The position numbers were made by a program, and so were the translations under genes. DNA of 30,749 nucleotides from positions 295,948,690-295,979,438 of the forward strand of contig JBOZIK010000001.1 of assembly GCA_051453625.1 (NCBI GenBank), in the 5' to 3' direction. Every line of letters begins with the position of its first letter. Within the stretch, counting starts at the first letter, position 1. This DNA comes from Welwitschia mirabilis. Taxonomy: Eukaryota; Gnetophyta; Gnetopsida; Welwitschiales. The notes beneath the pieces were generated by a model, which was given only the letters and a program-made list of their open reading frames with translations, was not told the origin of the DNA and did not search any database. Below are positions 20,041-29,436 of this stretch, piece after piece.

Positions 20041-20432
20041 TTATGTCAAATCTTTGTCTCAAATTTTTTAAAGTGCAAATAATATTTCTATATGAACTTC
20101 AGTTGTCTAATATGCTGAATATTAAAGATTCAAATGTTGTTATTTGATAGATTCAAATGTTGTTATCCCATATTGGAAATGAACTCCAAAATTGTTAATG
20201 ATCAAAATGTTAAATGGTTTATGTGATAAAATTATCATAAATATTATGTTCTTAACTCTCCAAATGTGCACCTTAAATTATTTTTATTTTAGCACAAAAT
20301 TTGACTTATCAAAATGTCTTAGATTGGTTTAAAAATTCCAAATATTTTGCAAAGAATGATAGGCATTTCGTGAGGGGGATTTCTCTCAATTTTAAATATT
20401 TTTACAAATAAATATTATTTGCCATCAATGTC
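20041..20432 (+). other. 3' untranslated part of internal region B
   Basis: Matches 14758-15152 of copy A. A short duplication of AGATTCAAATGTTGTTAT is seen near 20126-20168. No gene. Confidence 0.7.
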
Positions 20433-20443
20433 AAAGGAGGAGA
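20433..20443 (+). promoter_or_regulatory. Polypurine tract before LTR 3
   Basis: AAAGGAGGAGA, identical to the tract before LTR 2, one base before the LTR start at 20445. Confidence 0.85.
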
Positions 20444-20444
20444 T

Positions 20445-22446
20445 AATTAGATTATGTTTTAATAATTAACATCAAAATATTATTTTCTATGTAACAAATT
20501 TTGTGTGTCTTATGTAGAAAATGTTAACAACTTACAGGTTAGATGCTAAATCCATGAATATCAAAATCTGATCACTAGAAACCTATCAAGTTTACTTACC
20601 CTTTTGAGGGGTTGATTAGTCTTTTAAGGGGTTGACCTCACTTAGATCATACTCTTAGAATTGAACTAAATTCAGAGGGATCGACCGGATTTCTGATGGA
20701 ATTGATCGGACCTGTGATCTCGAGAACAGTATCCCTAAACCAAATGATAAGGGGTCGACCAGATCTATGATAGGGTTAACTGAATCTGTGAACCTAAGAA
20801 CAATACTCCTAAGTCAATTATGAAGGGGTCGACCGGACCTCTAAAGGGGTTAACTGGACTTAAGCACTGTGCAGCTGATATCCCTGAGCTGATCGTCATG
20901 TGGTCAACCGGACACCTAAAGGAGTCGACCGGACTTTATGTAGGAAATTGAAATGTTCTTTTATCAGGACTAGTAGGTGACCGAACAAAATTGCAAGCGA
21001 CCAGATAGGGGTTGACCGAATCCTGAGGGATTGATCGGACATGGAGCAATAAGAAACTGGGGCGACCAAAAATTTCACTCAGGTAACCTGTGTAAGTGAT
21101 GACACTAGGTAGGATCGACCAGACTTTTGAGAGGTTGACTGGCTGGAATGGAACTAAAATTTTCTATCCATTAGATATCCATTTTTTAGTCGTTTATAAC
21201 CAATGAAAGTGCATTTTCAAATGTAATAAACTCTAAAAGCCTTTTAATATAAATAACTAAGAGAGAGATAAATAAAAAGATTTTTTTGAATCTTGATTAA
21301 AAGATTGAATATTGTAATATTTACTGTAGCATCTTGGCTTTGTGATTCTAACTAAGAAAGATCTATCATTTGTTGTATCTGTGCATTCAAGGTCAGATCT
21401 AGTGCTTCATTTAGTGTATTATCTATAAGAGAAGAGCTCCATCAAAATCATTTTACCAAAGAATGAGTGATATTTGTGCAACTTAGTATTATTACATTAC
21501 TTTCTTACATTGTAAAAGGTTAAGACTTAGCCTACAAAAGTCCATTGAAAGGTTGAGGCTTAGCTTACAAAAGTCCATTGGAAAGGTTGAGACATAGCTT
21601 GTAAAAGTCTATTTGTAAAGGTTACAAGTGAACCTACAATACCTGAAGGAGTAACAAAGATTCAGATCAAGCTTGATGATAAGCTAATCGTCAAGAGTAG
21701 AGTAGGGAGTTTTTTGAATCACTATAAAATCCTATGTGCATCTATTTAGTATTTTATGTTTTTAGTTAGTTTCATTACTTTGAACACTTTTAGTCTTCCC
21801 TTGTATGCACGAATTTATTAGTAACTTATTTTGAGCAAGTTTTTATTATAATGTGAGTTCATTTTGTTTAATTTTTTAAAGAACTNNNNNNNNNNNNNNN
21901 NNNNNNNNNNNNNNNNNNNNNNNNNNNNNNNNNNNNNNNNNNNNNNNNNNNNNNNNNNNNNNNNNNNNNNNNNNNNNNNNNNNNNNNNNNNNNNNNNNNN
22001 NNNNNNNNNNNNNNNNNNNNNNNNNNNNNNNNNNNNNNNNNNNNNNNNNNNNNNNNNNNNNNNNNNNNNNNNNNNNNNNNNNNNNNNNNNNNNNNNNNNN
22101 NNNNNNNNNNNNNNNNNNNNNNNNNNNNNNNNNNNNNNNNNNNNNNNNNNNNNNNNNNNNNNNNNNNNNNNNNNNNNNNNNNNNNNNNNNNNNNNNNNNN
22201 NNNNNNNNNNNNNNNNNNNNNNNNNNNNNNNNNNNNNNNNNNNNNNNNNNNNNNNNNNNNNNNNNNNNNNNNNNNNNNNNNNNNNNNNNNNNNNNNNNNN
22301 NNNNNNNNNNNNNNNNNNNNNNNNNNNNNNNNNNNNNNNNNNNNNNNNNNNNNNNNNNNNNNNNNNNNGTTATATTGTGAGTTCATTTTGTTTAATTTTT
22401 TAAAGAACTTATTCACCCCCACCCTCTAAGGTTCTCGATCCTATCA
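20445..22446 (+). repeat. LTR 3 (3' LTR of the array), contains a gap
   Basis: Starts AATTAGATTATG (TG lost) and ends CCTATCA. Motif pairs are at 20612/20632, 20681/20702, 20755/20776, 20829/20850 and 20904/20925, the same phasing as in the other two LTRs; further copies run to about 21140. TATA box 21248-21255; 33-bp array 21513-21643. Without the N run and the repeated flank it would be about 1.49 kb, in line with the others. Confidence 0.85.
21886..22368. other. Assembly gap of 483 N, probably a false gap
   Basis: The 34 bases ending at 21885 (21852-21885) are repeated exactly at 22376-22409 after the gap. The other LTRs have one copy and no insertion here, so the N run most likely stands for an overlap that was not merged. 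Confidence 0.85.
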
Positions 22447-22451
22447 AGTAT
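22447..22451. repeat. Target site duplication, right copy (AGTAT)
   Basis: AGTAT directly after the CA end of LTR 3, identical to 9456-9460. Confidence 0.85.
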
Positions 22452-22489
22452 TACTCTACACCTAGATTGTAGATGGGGGAAAAAAGTAA

Positions 22490-23420
22490 AGTAGTTATTC
22501 TTCATAAAAATATAATAAGGCTAATTTGACTAACTATAAGATGATTACAATTAACAATATTTTTGTAAAATTATTAGAAACTATCCTTAAAAATAGGCTT
22601 ATCAATTAGATTGAGCAAAATAACATAAGATCTGTAGCACAATCAGGCTTTAAACAAAATCATTCTATAATTGATCATTTAATAACTCTTAGATACTACA
22701 AAGAGTCTACCAGAAAAAAGACAATAAGATTGATATGAATAACAACAGGATGATCACAATTGATAATATTTTTGCAAAATGGCTGGGAACTATCCTTGAG
22801 AAGAATCTTAATAATTGAGTTAACTACAATAATTTAAGACCTATGGTGAAGATAAGCTTTAAATGAAATAATTCCTCCATTCATCATTTAATAACTCTTA
22901 GATATTGCATAAAGTCAGAAAAAGATCTAATAGAAATCTTTCTATTTGTTTCATGGATTTCTTAAAACCTTTTAATTCTATCGTTAGAAAAAATCTTTGG
23001 TGACATTTACTTGATGTTGAAACTCCTTATGATTTAATAGTTATCTTTTATAGGTTGTATTAAAAAATCATCATTAAGATTACAGATGAGGAATTTAATA
23101 ATAAAGCATAATTTGTTAGAAAATTTAATGTAAAACAAGGTTACCCCTTATCCCCAACTTTGTTTAAAATCTTTATCAATGCTTTGGAAAATTTATTTTG
23201 TAAAACTCAACACAATTATTTAGCTAAAGTGTAAAACCACCTTGTCAATCTTCTTTTTTATGTAAATGATTTAACTTTGCTTTCTACCTCACAAGAAGGT
23301 ATGTAGAAGATTCTTCAACACTTACAATAATTTTGTGTATCTTCCAACATAAAAGTAAATGGTGAGAAGACTAAGGTAATGGTCTACGGTAGTGGAAATA
23401 AAGCATATGATTTTGTGATC
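22490..23420 (+). pseudogene. LINE reverse transcriptase remnant
   Basis: Two passes over the fingers region are seen: NYKMITINNIFVKLLETILK with SGFKQNHSIIDHLITLRY, then NNRMITIDNIFAKWLGTILE with IHHLITLRYC. The second continues into the palm: CFMDFLKPFNSI (motif A; family FVDFxKAFDS), KFNVKQGYPLSPTLFKIFIN (family G-V-K-Q-G-x-P-L-S-P), and FYVNDLTLLSTSQEG at 23256-23300. Motif C is normally Y-A-D-D; here it is Y-V-N-D, so the first catalytic Asp of the pair is lost. SSNIKVNGEKTKVMVYGSGN follows. The enzyme would have copied LINE RNA at the nick made by the endonuclease encoded at 8060-8560. Confidence 0.9.
22540..22957 (+). repeat. Diverged 209-bp direct duplication within the LINE RT
   Basis: GATGATTACAATTAACAATA at 22540 matches GATGATCACAATTGATAATA at 22749, and AATAACTCTTAGATA at 22681 matches 22890; both offsets are 209 bp. 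As 209 is not a multiple of three, the duplication alone would shift the frame. Confidence 0.85.
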
Positions 23421-24149
23421 AATAATTATAAATGAAAAATATAAAAGAGAAAGGGTCAGTTTTATACGATATTTGGACATTGTTTATGCTAGTAGTTATA
23501 GGTGGAAAATGTGTGCTAGAGAGTGAATGGTAATAAGTATGAAATATTTTAATGATTTTAAAAATAATTTAAATCTTTAACTATTTAGGCTTGGAATATT
23601 AAGAAGAAAAATTTTTAGTCCGTTATAAATCTCACTATTCTAGATGGCTAGCTAATTTGAGCTCAGATCTTTCTCAAAAAAGTTAGAATAATATTGAAAG
23701 AGTGCAGAAGCTATTTCACTAGATAAGATGAATGTGAAATTCCAAACACTCTAATAAAGTTTACATATAGAAGTAGATTTATAGGCTTTAAAAGTTAAAA
23801 CTCTTTGTAAATTTATTGCTTATTGCAAAAAAAGAAAAATTCAATATGATCAATTTTTCTAAAGTAACGCTAGATTGCTCAAGAGAGGAAGGATGGTTTC
23901 ATAAGAGTGTGGGATGGCTTAACGAGTGAAACATTTAATTTAATAAGGTAAAAGAAAATTTGAGGTACATTCATAAGCTAGTTATATGAAAGATTTTTCA
24001 TACACTATGGTTAAGTCTAGAGGACAAACAAAATTTTACCTCTTAAACATTAGATGTAATCAGTAGAAGATGAGGCAAATCATCTTGCAATCAAGATTTC
24101 TTTATGACTTTAATATATGATAAGTAGAATGAGATAAACTTTACATCAT

Positions 24150-24353
24150 TTGAGAATTGAAAATAGAAGGTGGATAAACATTCTTAATGAAAAATGCACT
24201 TATATGTTTTTCTATTTAGAAGATTTAGAAAATGAGCAACATATTCTTCTTCACTATTGCGCTACTCATTTTGCAAATAAACATAATGCTCTAAGAGAAG
24301 ATTTACAATATGAGGAACACATTCTTCTTCACTATCCCACTATGATTTCTTAA
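24150..24353 (+). pseudogene. LINE C-terminal Cys/His block
   Basis: A 67-codon open stretch starts MRIENRRWINILNEKCTYMF and contains ENEQHILLHYCATHFANKHN. It fits the LINE C-terminus with L-R-x-E-x-x-R-W, then C-x-x-C, then E-x-H-x-L-x-x-C-x-x-Y. Phe stands in place of the second Cys and Tyr in place of the last one. The EQHILLHY part recurs 78 bp (26 codons) later as EEHILLHY, so this end too carries an in-frame duplication. The block probably helps nucleic acid binding in related elements. Confidence 0.75.
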
Positions 24354-24453
24354 GTAGTAAATGAAATTTTATAGCATGTAGTCTATAAAAGTTTCAAATG
24401 CACTTTGTTATTATATGCCATTTTATTGAATAAATTTTTGATTTCCATCAGTT

Positions 24454-24458
24454 GTATA
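24454..24458. repeat. Target site duplication of the 2.6-kb element, left (GTATA)
   Basis: GTATA precedes the 5' LTR; the right copy at 27033-27037 is GTACA. One transition separates them. Confidence 0.7.
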
Positions 24459-24727
24459 TGATGATTATTTTGTATTATTTATTAAATAAGAGACCATAAA
24501 AATGTCCATCTGCATGATGATTACGTTGTTTACTAGGAAGTGGTTTAGATTATTAAGGTTGGATCCTTATTTTATGGATCTATTACATGCCAATCTTGGC
24601 ATATTTATTTGTAGATAAACACTTTAGTTTAATGTAATTTTTGAGCTATTTTAGTAAGATCATTATTCTACTTGGGATTCTCTCCTAGTTCTTGGCATCG
24701 ACTATGCATGAGGGTTTCAAATCCACA
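24459..24727 (+). repeat. 5' LTR of the 2.6-kb element, 269 bp
   Basis: Starts TGATGATTATTTTGTATTAT and ends CAAATCCACA. It aligns along its whole length with 26766-27032; shared landmarks include GATTATTAAGGTTGGA, TTTTTGAGCTATTTTA and GGGATTCTCTCCTAGTT. Confidence 0.9.
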
Positions 24728-24746
24728 ATTAATATTAAAGATATGA

Positions 24747-25190
24747 TGAAGGAATCTTACTTCATAAAAAACCCTTCCGATCCTATAAAAATGGGAAAGA
24801 AGCATTGGAATTAGAAAAATATGATGTCATTCACAACCCTGACAATTATGACTTTGAGAAAGAGCATCTGCATCTGAAATAGGCATGTGCAGGTAGATAT
24901 CACAATGAAGGCTTTCTCGTTATGTGTTTAATACTATGGTAGAGATTGATCAATCAGACATGGCATTTGAAAGCAATAAACTAGGTGTACCTCACAATCA
25001 CTCAAACGCATTACTAGTTCTTCGCCTATGTTATTGATTCATCTGTAAATTCACTTTTCATTGGGAGTGCCTCACAAGGCTTTACCTATGCTGCAGATTT
25101 CTCTTTGAATTTACTTTTCATCATCGATGCCTCATAGCATGTCTTTGAGCTTCAACCCCAAATGTTGACTAATCCCACTTCTTAGCCATG
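24747..25190 (+). pseudogene. Decayed open frame inside the 2.6-kb element, unknown family
   Basis: One frame runs about 148 codons with stops that are all TAG. It starts EGILLHKKPFRSYKNGKEAL, ELEKYDVIHNPDNYDFEKEH, and after the first TAG ACAGRYHNEGFLVMCLIL. The later part holds two copies of a 20-residue unit: FAYVIDSSVNSLFIGSASQG and FTYAADFSLNLLFIIDAS (exact 60-bp step, 25025 to 25085). I do not recognise the protein. It is not gag, protease, integrase or RT by any motif I can see. It may be a captured host gene fragment. Uniform TAG stops suggest that TGG or CAG codons decayed at methylated CHG sites. Confidence 0.4.
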
Positions 25191-26750
25191 AACTTGACCT
25201 GAATTTCTTTATTGTCTATGATCGCCATGTGATTCATAGGCTTCAATGTATTACAAAGAAGAGCTACGCAAAAGGATGGGGAAACAATTGTTGAGAAAGA
25301 GATGGTTCCATTGGCCTTGAAAGAATGGAAAACTTTTAACAGAATTTTTTTTTTCTCCCAAAAAACAAATAGATCCCAATTTCATGTCAACGCTAACTAT
25401 GGTGCTTTCTAGAGGTAGAACAACCATGTTCACTCTAGATCGTCTAGCGAAGGTACTAAAGAATGCCCAGAAGTCGTGCCTCTTTCTTGCTTTTATTTTT
25501 AATAGTTACATGTGCATTTAACTATTATTAGTGTGTCTTCATAGGTAATTTATCCGATAACATTAGCCAATTTGTAAAGCCACTATGATTTTAATAAGAT
25601 TTGAATGATCGATTGGTTTAACACATCAGTGCATTTTAAGATTGGATCATGAATTTCACTTCTTTATGCGATGATCAATTACTAGGGTCTATATATTAGA
25701 GAATTCTTTAATTCTTTAGACATTTTCTTAAATATAATGATGGGCATGTAGGGACTTAATCATACATTCATCAAAGTTATGCTCTACAAAACTCCTTTCT
25801 TTCACATTTAGTAACATCTTGTAATTCATTGTTGTAGGTTTGGAATTATATTATACTTTTAGTAAAGACTCTAAATTACTAATGGATGCACTTCAAAAAG
25901 TTATAGAGGACAACAAAAAGGCTTGGATGCAAGGGTTTGGATTGCAAAAAATGTACACCTATGTTTTTTATTAGAAAATGGCAAATGCATTGTTTGCATT
26001 TCAACTAAGAAATCAAATCCATAATATCCATGTTGTACTCATGACAAACACATGTAGATGCCTCCTTGAATTGGAAAATAAGAATTGGTACTACCTATAC
26101 ATCACTTTGAATGCTTTATCGAGGTCAATGATGTTCCTCTTATGGTGCACATGTGGCCACATGCCAAATTTTGAAGTTAACTTTGCTTTTAAGTAGATTT
26201 TTTAAGTTTATTATGAAATTTTGTATTAATGGAGTGTAATCTTTTGTAAACGTGAGATAAAAAAGCTGTATCCACTTGTCTATTTATCTCGAGTTAATTT
26301 ATTTACATTTGAAAATGAGTATATTAGGAGTGGTATGGAACACTCCTTATGTATTCATTTTTTATATGTAAATAGTTGGTTCCAAGTTTCCTTTTGGTGA
26401 AGTTTCTTGAGTTTTATTCCTCTTTGTCCCAAGATATCCCGAGTTGACCCAAGTTTACCAATTTTATTTTCTTATTTTAAAGCTAGGTTAGGGGCTTATG
26501 CCAACCAAGTATGCTGGAAATGTGTTAAGCTTGAAATTATCTCTTCTATCCCGGAAGTCTTCAAATCATTCTCCTAAGTGTCTCAACTTGTCTGTTGTGA
26601 AGTTCCTTATTGTACCTCATGAAGTCCTTTGTTATCCCTTGTAAAGTTTGCCATGATGTTCCTTGTTTCCCTCCTCACTTTTATCATTCTATGTTGGAGG
26701 CATGTTCCAATGATTGTAATGTCAAATTCCTCCTGTATTTGGGAATTTGA
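25191..26750. other. Rest of the 2.6-kb element's interior, no recognisable gene
   Basis: Several short open stretches occur (for example 25978-26196, 72 codons, plus strand) but none shows a domain. The sequence is less AT-rich than the LINE around it. An A-run and T-run lie near 25345. Confidence 0.5.
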
Positions 26751-26751
26751 C

Positions 26752-26765
26752 ATTAAGGGGGGCTT
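26752..26765 (+). promoter_or_regulatory. Polypurine tract of the 2.6-kb element
   Basis: AAGGGGGG followed by CTT lies directly before the TGTTGTGC start of the 3' LTR, as expected for a plus-strand primer. Confidence 0.7.
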
Positions 26766-27032
26766 TGTTGTGCATTTTGTATTATTTATCAAATAAAATC
26801 ACCTTGGAAATACCCATGTGCATGATGATGAGGTTGTTTGCTATGAAATGGTTGAGATTATTAAGGTTGGACCCTTATTTCATAGATCCGTTACATGCCA
26901 AACTTAGCATATTTATTTATATATAAATACTTTAGTTTAAGATAATTTTTGAGCTATTTTAATGAAGATCATTTTTGCTTCCTGGGATTCTCTCCTAGTT
27001 TTGGGCATCCACTATCGGGATTTAAACCCACA
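26766..27032 (+). repeat. 3' LTR of the 2.6-kb element, 267 bp
   Basis: Starts TGTTGTGCATTTTGTATTAT and ends TTTAAACCCACA, so both TG and CA ends are intact. Confidence 0.9.
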
Positions 27033-27094
27033 GTACATAAATTCTATCTAATAGATCCATTGCATTTTTGAGCTATTTCTGTAATCCATGATTG

Positions 27095-27142
27095 TCAATG
27101 TGGAGCTAGTCATGGCCCTCAATGTGGAGCTAGTCATGGCCC
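27095..27142 (+). repeat. Perfect 24-bp tandem duplication
   Basis: 27095-27118 and 27119-27142 are identical, each starting TCAATGTGGAGC and ending CATGGCCC. Exact identity in an old region points to a recent event or an assembly join. Confidence 0.95.
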
Positions 27143-29436
27143 TTTTCAACTGCTATGCTTGTGAATATTTGTATGTGAAACAGCAATGAAGATGTATAAG
27201 CTTTGTGGCGAGGAGAGATTCTTAAGGGGGGCAGTCTTGTAGTATGCAATTGTAGGTGTCATGCGGAAGTAAGGGTATGAAACTTGTGTCCTTGGCAGAA
27301 GCTCTAGTTAAGAAGCACATTGATAGCCATGGATTACAGAAATGGGAGGCCTTTCTTAAATATCTTGGACCAACAAAGAAAATTTGGTATGGCATTAAAG
27401 GCTCTTGATGGTGATCTTGGTAAACTTTTTACCATTGAAAATTACAAAGATTCAATGAAGTTAGATTGAGAGCATAGAGTTTCAACTGGAAAATGTCGAG
27501 GGCTTTTCAAGCTTCCTTGTTATTGTTGGTCAAAAGTGTGTTATAACAATGACACAATTTGCTATTGTCACTTTGTTCTTTTATTCTTATGGAACTTTAG
27601 TTTCCTGTCTACGGTATACTTGGTGGCTGCATTCTCATATGCCTTGCACGCCTGTATCGTTAGTGACTCTGCCATAAGCATAATGCAGCACTACGCTTGC
27701 ATCGCGTTTCTGATACCTCCCCTCCATGGATCCCTAAACTACGTAGTAAAGCACTGTAGCTACTGCAGTGGTAGCATTATCTAGTAAAGAAGGCCCTTCT
27801 AAAGTTTCAGCGTTTATAAGTTCCACAACAGAATTCTGTTTCTTGGTTGCAATAAGCCTCCCTGTAAGAGTCCAAAACAGAATTCATCCTTGGCCTGCAA
27901 AGCCACAACAGATGCAGGGGTTGTTCCAAAGCTGCCATTATTTGTACGGGAAAGCCCCTCCTAAATATCATGGATTGAATCCAAGCTTTTAAATAAAGAC
28001 TCTAGAAAATGGTTATCTGACGAGCTGCAGAATGTTAACGCAAGCATGCTTTAGAAGAGCAAATGCTTTCTCAAGGAGACCATTTATTCCATATGCAGCA
28101 GATACGTAGCACAGTCAAGCGCGTCAACTCTCAACACGATAGACACTTTTTGTTTAGCTTCATCTAATAGTGTTTTCTGGGATTCTTGGTTTTGTTTTCA
28201 GTTTAGTTATACGTTTTCCAGTAGTTTAGTTGTAGGTTTTCCAGCAATAGGCCTTGCAATCGCTTCAGTTTGAATCATTTTCCCTATGGATAACTGCTTG
28301 TAAAATGAGGTTCCAGAGCACTCTCCTCTGTCATTGTCATAGTTTGAGTTTTGGTGGCATGCAGTTTGTTTGGGAGTTCACAAGCTGCTACCTTTGGTGG
28401 GCTGCATATGAGTACATTTATAGGCTGCATATGACTTGCAGGGGGGCATTTTCAGAATATTTCTTATTTGCTATTTGTGTGATACACTAAGGAGGACTTG
28501 CAGACGAAGTTGGTGCGTCTTCCAAATTCCAGACGTTGCTTCACCCAACTTATGGTTGATTTGCCCAAATTATCAAGTTAATCTAAACGTATCCCAAGCA
28601 TAAATCAGAGACGGAGATAAGAGGTGTACTTGAAGATTCAGAGCTCACTATTCTCGCGGCACTCAAGATGTACTGAAATATTTAGAAAAGCTAAGTGGCA
28701 GCGTGGCATATCGTTTAATCTCTTGGAGTTAGGATTTGCCCAAAAACAATAATAGTCTACATCATTGTGAATCCTGCAGGCGCCGAACAACAGCCTTGTC
28801 TCTGCAAGCTCCACCAGAGACATCAAAACCTCCAGGAAATGCACTGCATTTCCACAGAACCCATCCCAATTTTTTTTGGTGGGGAAGAGAATCTATTTCT
28901 TGAAATCTGGGACATTGTTGAGGATTTAAATGGCATCACTCAACATGAGGAATCTCACAAGTTGAAATTGAATGAGAAGGGGTAAGGAAATTCGTCAAAA
29001 GCAGAGTGGCAGACAACGCGCTGTCGCTAATTCTTCACCATTCAGGTCTTCTGATCCATTAACCTGCTACCCATGCACACTCACCTCGGCGTCTTAATTG
29101 CACAGCGTATAAACGAATAAATTATTCTTCCTTCCATGGCTCCAATACATAAAAGCCATAAATGACCACCCACAGTCATCACCTTTTCCAATTACAAGAA
29201 CACTGCCTACAAGCCTGCAACTCTCCAACGGCATTGCATCTACGTTTCCTTTAAATTTTTTAAAATGATTGCTTTTGTTAATCAATCCTGGGCTTCATCT
29301 ATTGTTAGAAACGGTGCCGTAATTGCCGGCGCAGTTTTAACTGTAGATCTGCGCAGTTTCCCACCATTTCCATTTTGACTGTTGGTGTAGGTTTCAGAAA
29401 GGATTCATAGGAGCTGGATTCCTATGGTAAATCCCT
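27143..29436. other. Low-copy-looking region with weak coding hints
   Basis: No terminal repeats or known domains. A stretch at about 27268-27470 reads in changing plus frames as KGMKLVSLAEALVKKHIDSH, then LQKWEAFLKYLGPTKK, then FGMALKALDGDLGKLFTIEN, which looks like broken coding sequence of a family I do not recognise. Short open frames at 27536-27784, 28254-28490 and 28767-28985 (plus) and 28638-28844 and 29094-29285 (minus) have no visible motif. This is the least repeat-like part of the window. Confidence 0.4.

Larger units (their letters stand above)
9461..22446 (+). mobile_element. 13-kb tandem copia-type array (LTR-A-LTR-gypsy-gap-B-LTR)
   Basis: Three similar LTRs (9461, 15165, 20445) flank two internal regions. 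Internal A (10889-15164) has primer site, gag, protease and a second gene. Internal B (18268-20444) matches A from position 12652 onward; its start is replaced by a Ty3/gypsy fragment and a gap. The outer ends carry one matching 5-bp target duplication and the host LINE frame is continuous across it. The array therefore arose at one integration site, and the extra LTR and internal copy came from unequal recombination or a second insertion in the first. Integrase, RT and RNase H are absent, so the element was non-autonomous. Confidence 0.8.
22452..24453 (+). mobile_element. LINE, right half (RT to C-terminus)
   Basis: This continues the LINE interrupted at 9460. RT blocks lie at 22490-23400, the post-RT W-G/I-E-R-V-Q-K block at 23640-23830, and the C-terminal Cys/His block at 24150-24345. 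The 3' end is near the next LTR element, which inserted at 24454. A 209-bp segment of RT is duplicated (22540 and 22749). All domains are broken by stops. Confidence 0.8.
24459..27032 (+). mobile_element. 2.6-kb LTR element without recognisable gag or pol
   Basis: LTRs at 24459-24727 and 26766-27032 flank 2.04 kb. Flanking 5-bp duplications are GTATA (24454-24458) and GTACA (27033-27037), differing at one base. A G-rich polypurine tract precedes the 3' LTR. No primer site matching tRNA-Met was found after the 5' LTR. The internal part has no gag, protease, integrase or RT motif but does have a decayed open frame (24747-25190). It is a non-autonomous LTR element, larger than a typical TRIM. 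Confidence 0.85.

Noticed and set aside
27041-27085. Possible third partial LTR of the 2.6-kb element, from the words TAGATCC and TTTTTGAGCTATTT
   Set aside because: Only two short words match, with the sequence between them missing, and the target duplication already marks the element end at 27032.
28254-28490. Small open frames at 27536-27784, 27768-27992, 28254-28490 and 28767-28985
   Set aside because: Each is 72-82 codons, has no domain, and shows no support such as a promoter, splice pattern or repeat of the same protein elsewhere.
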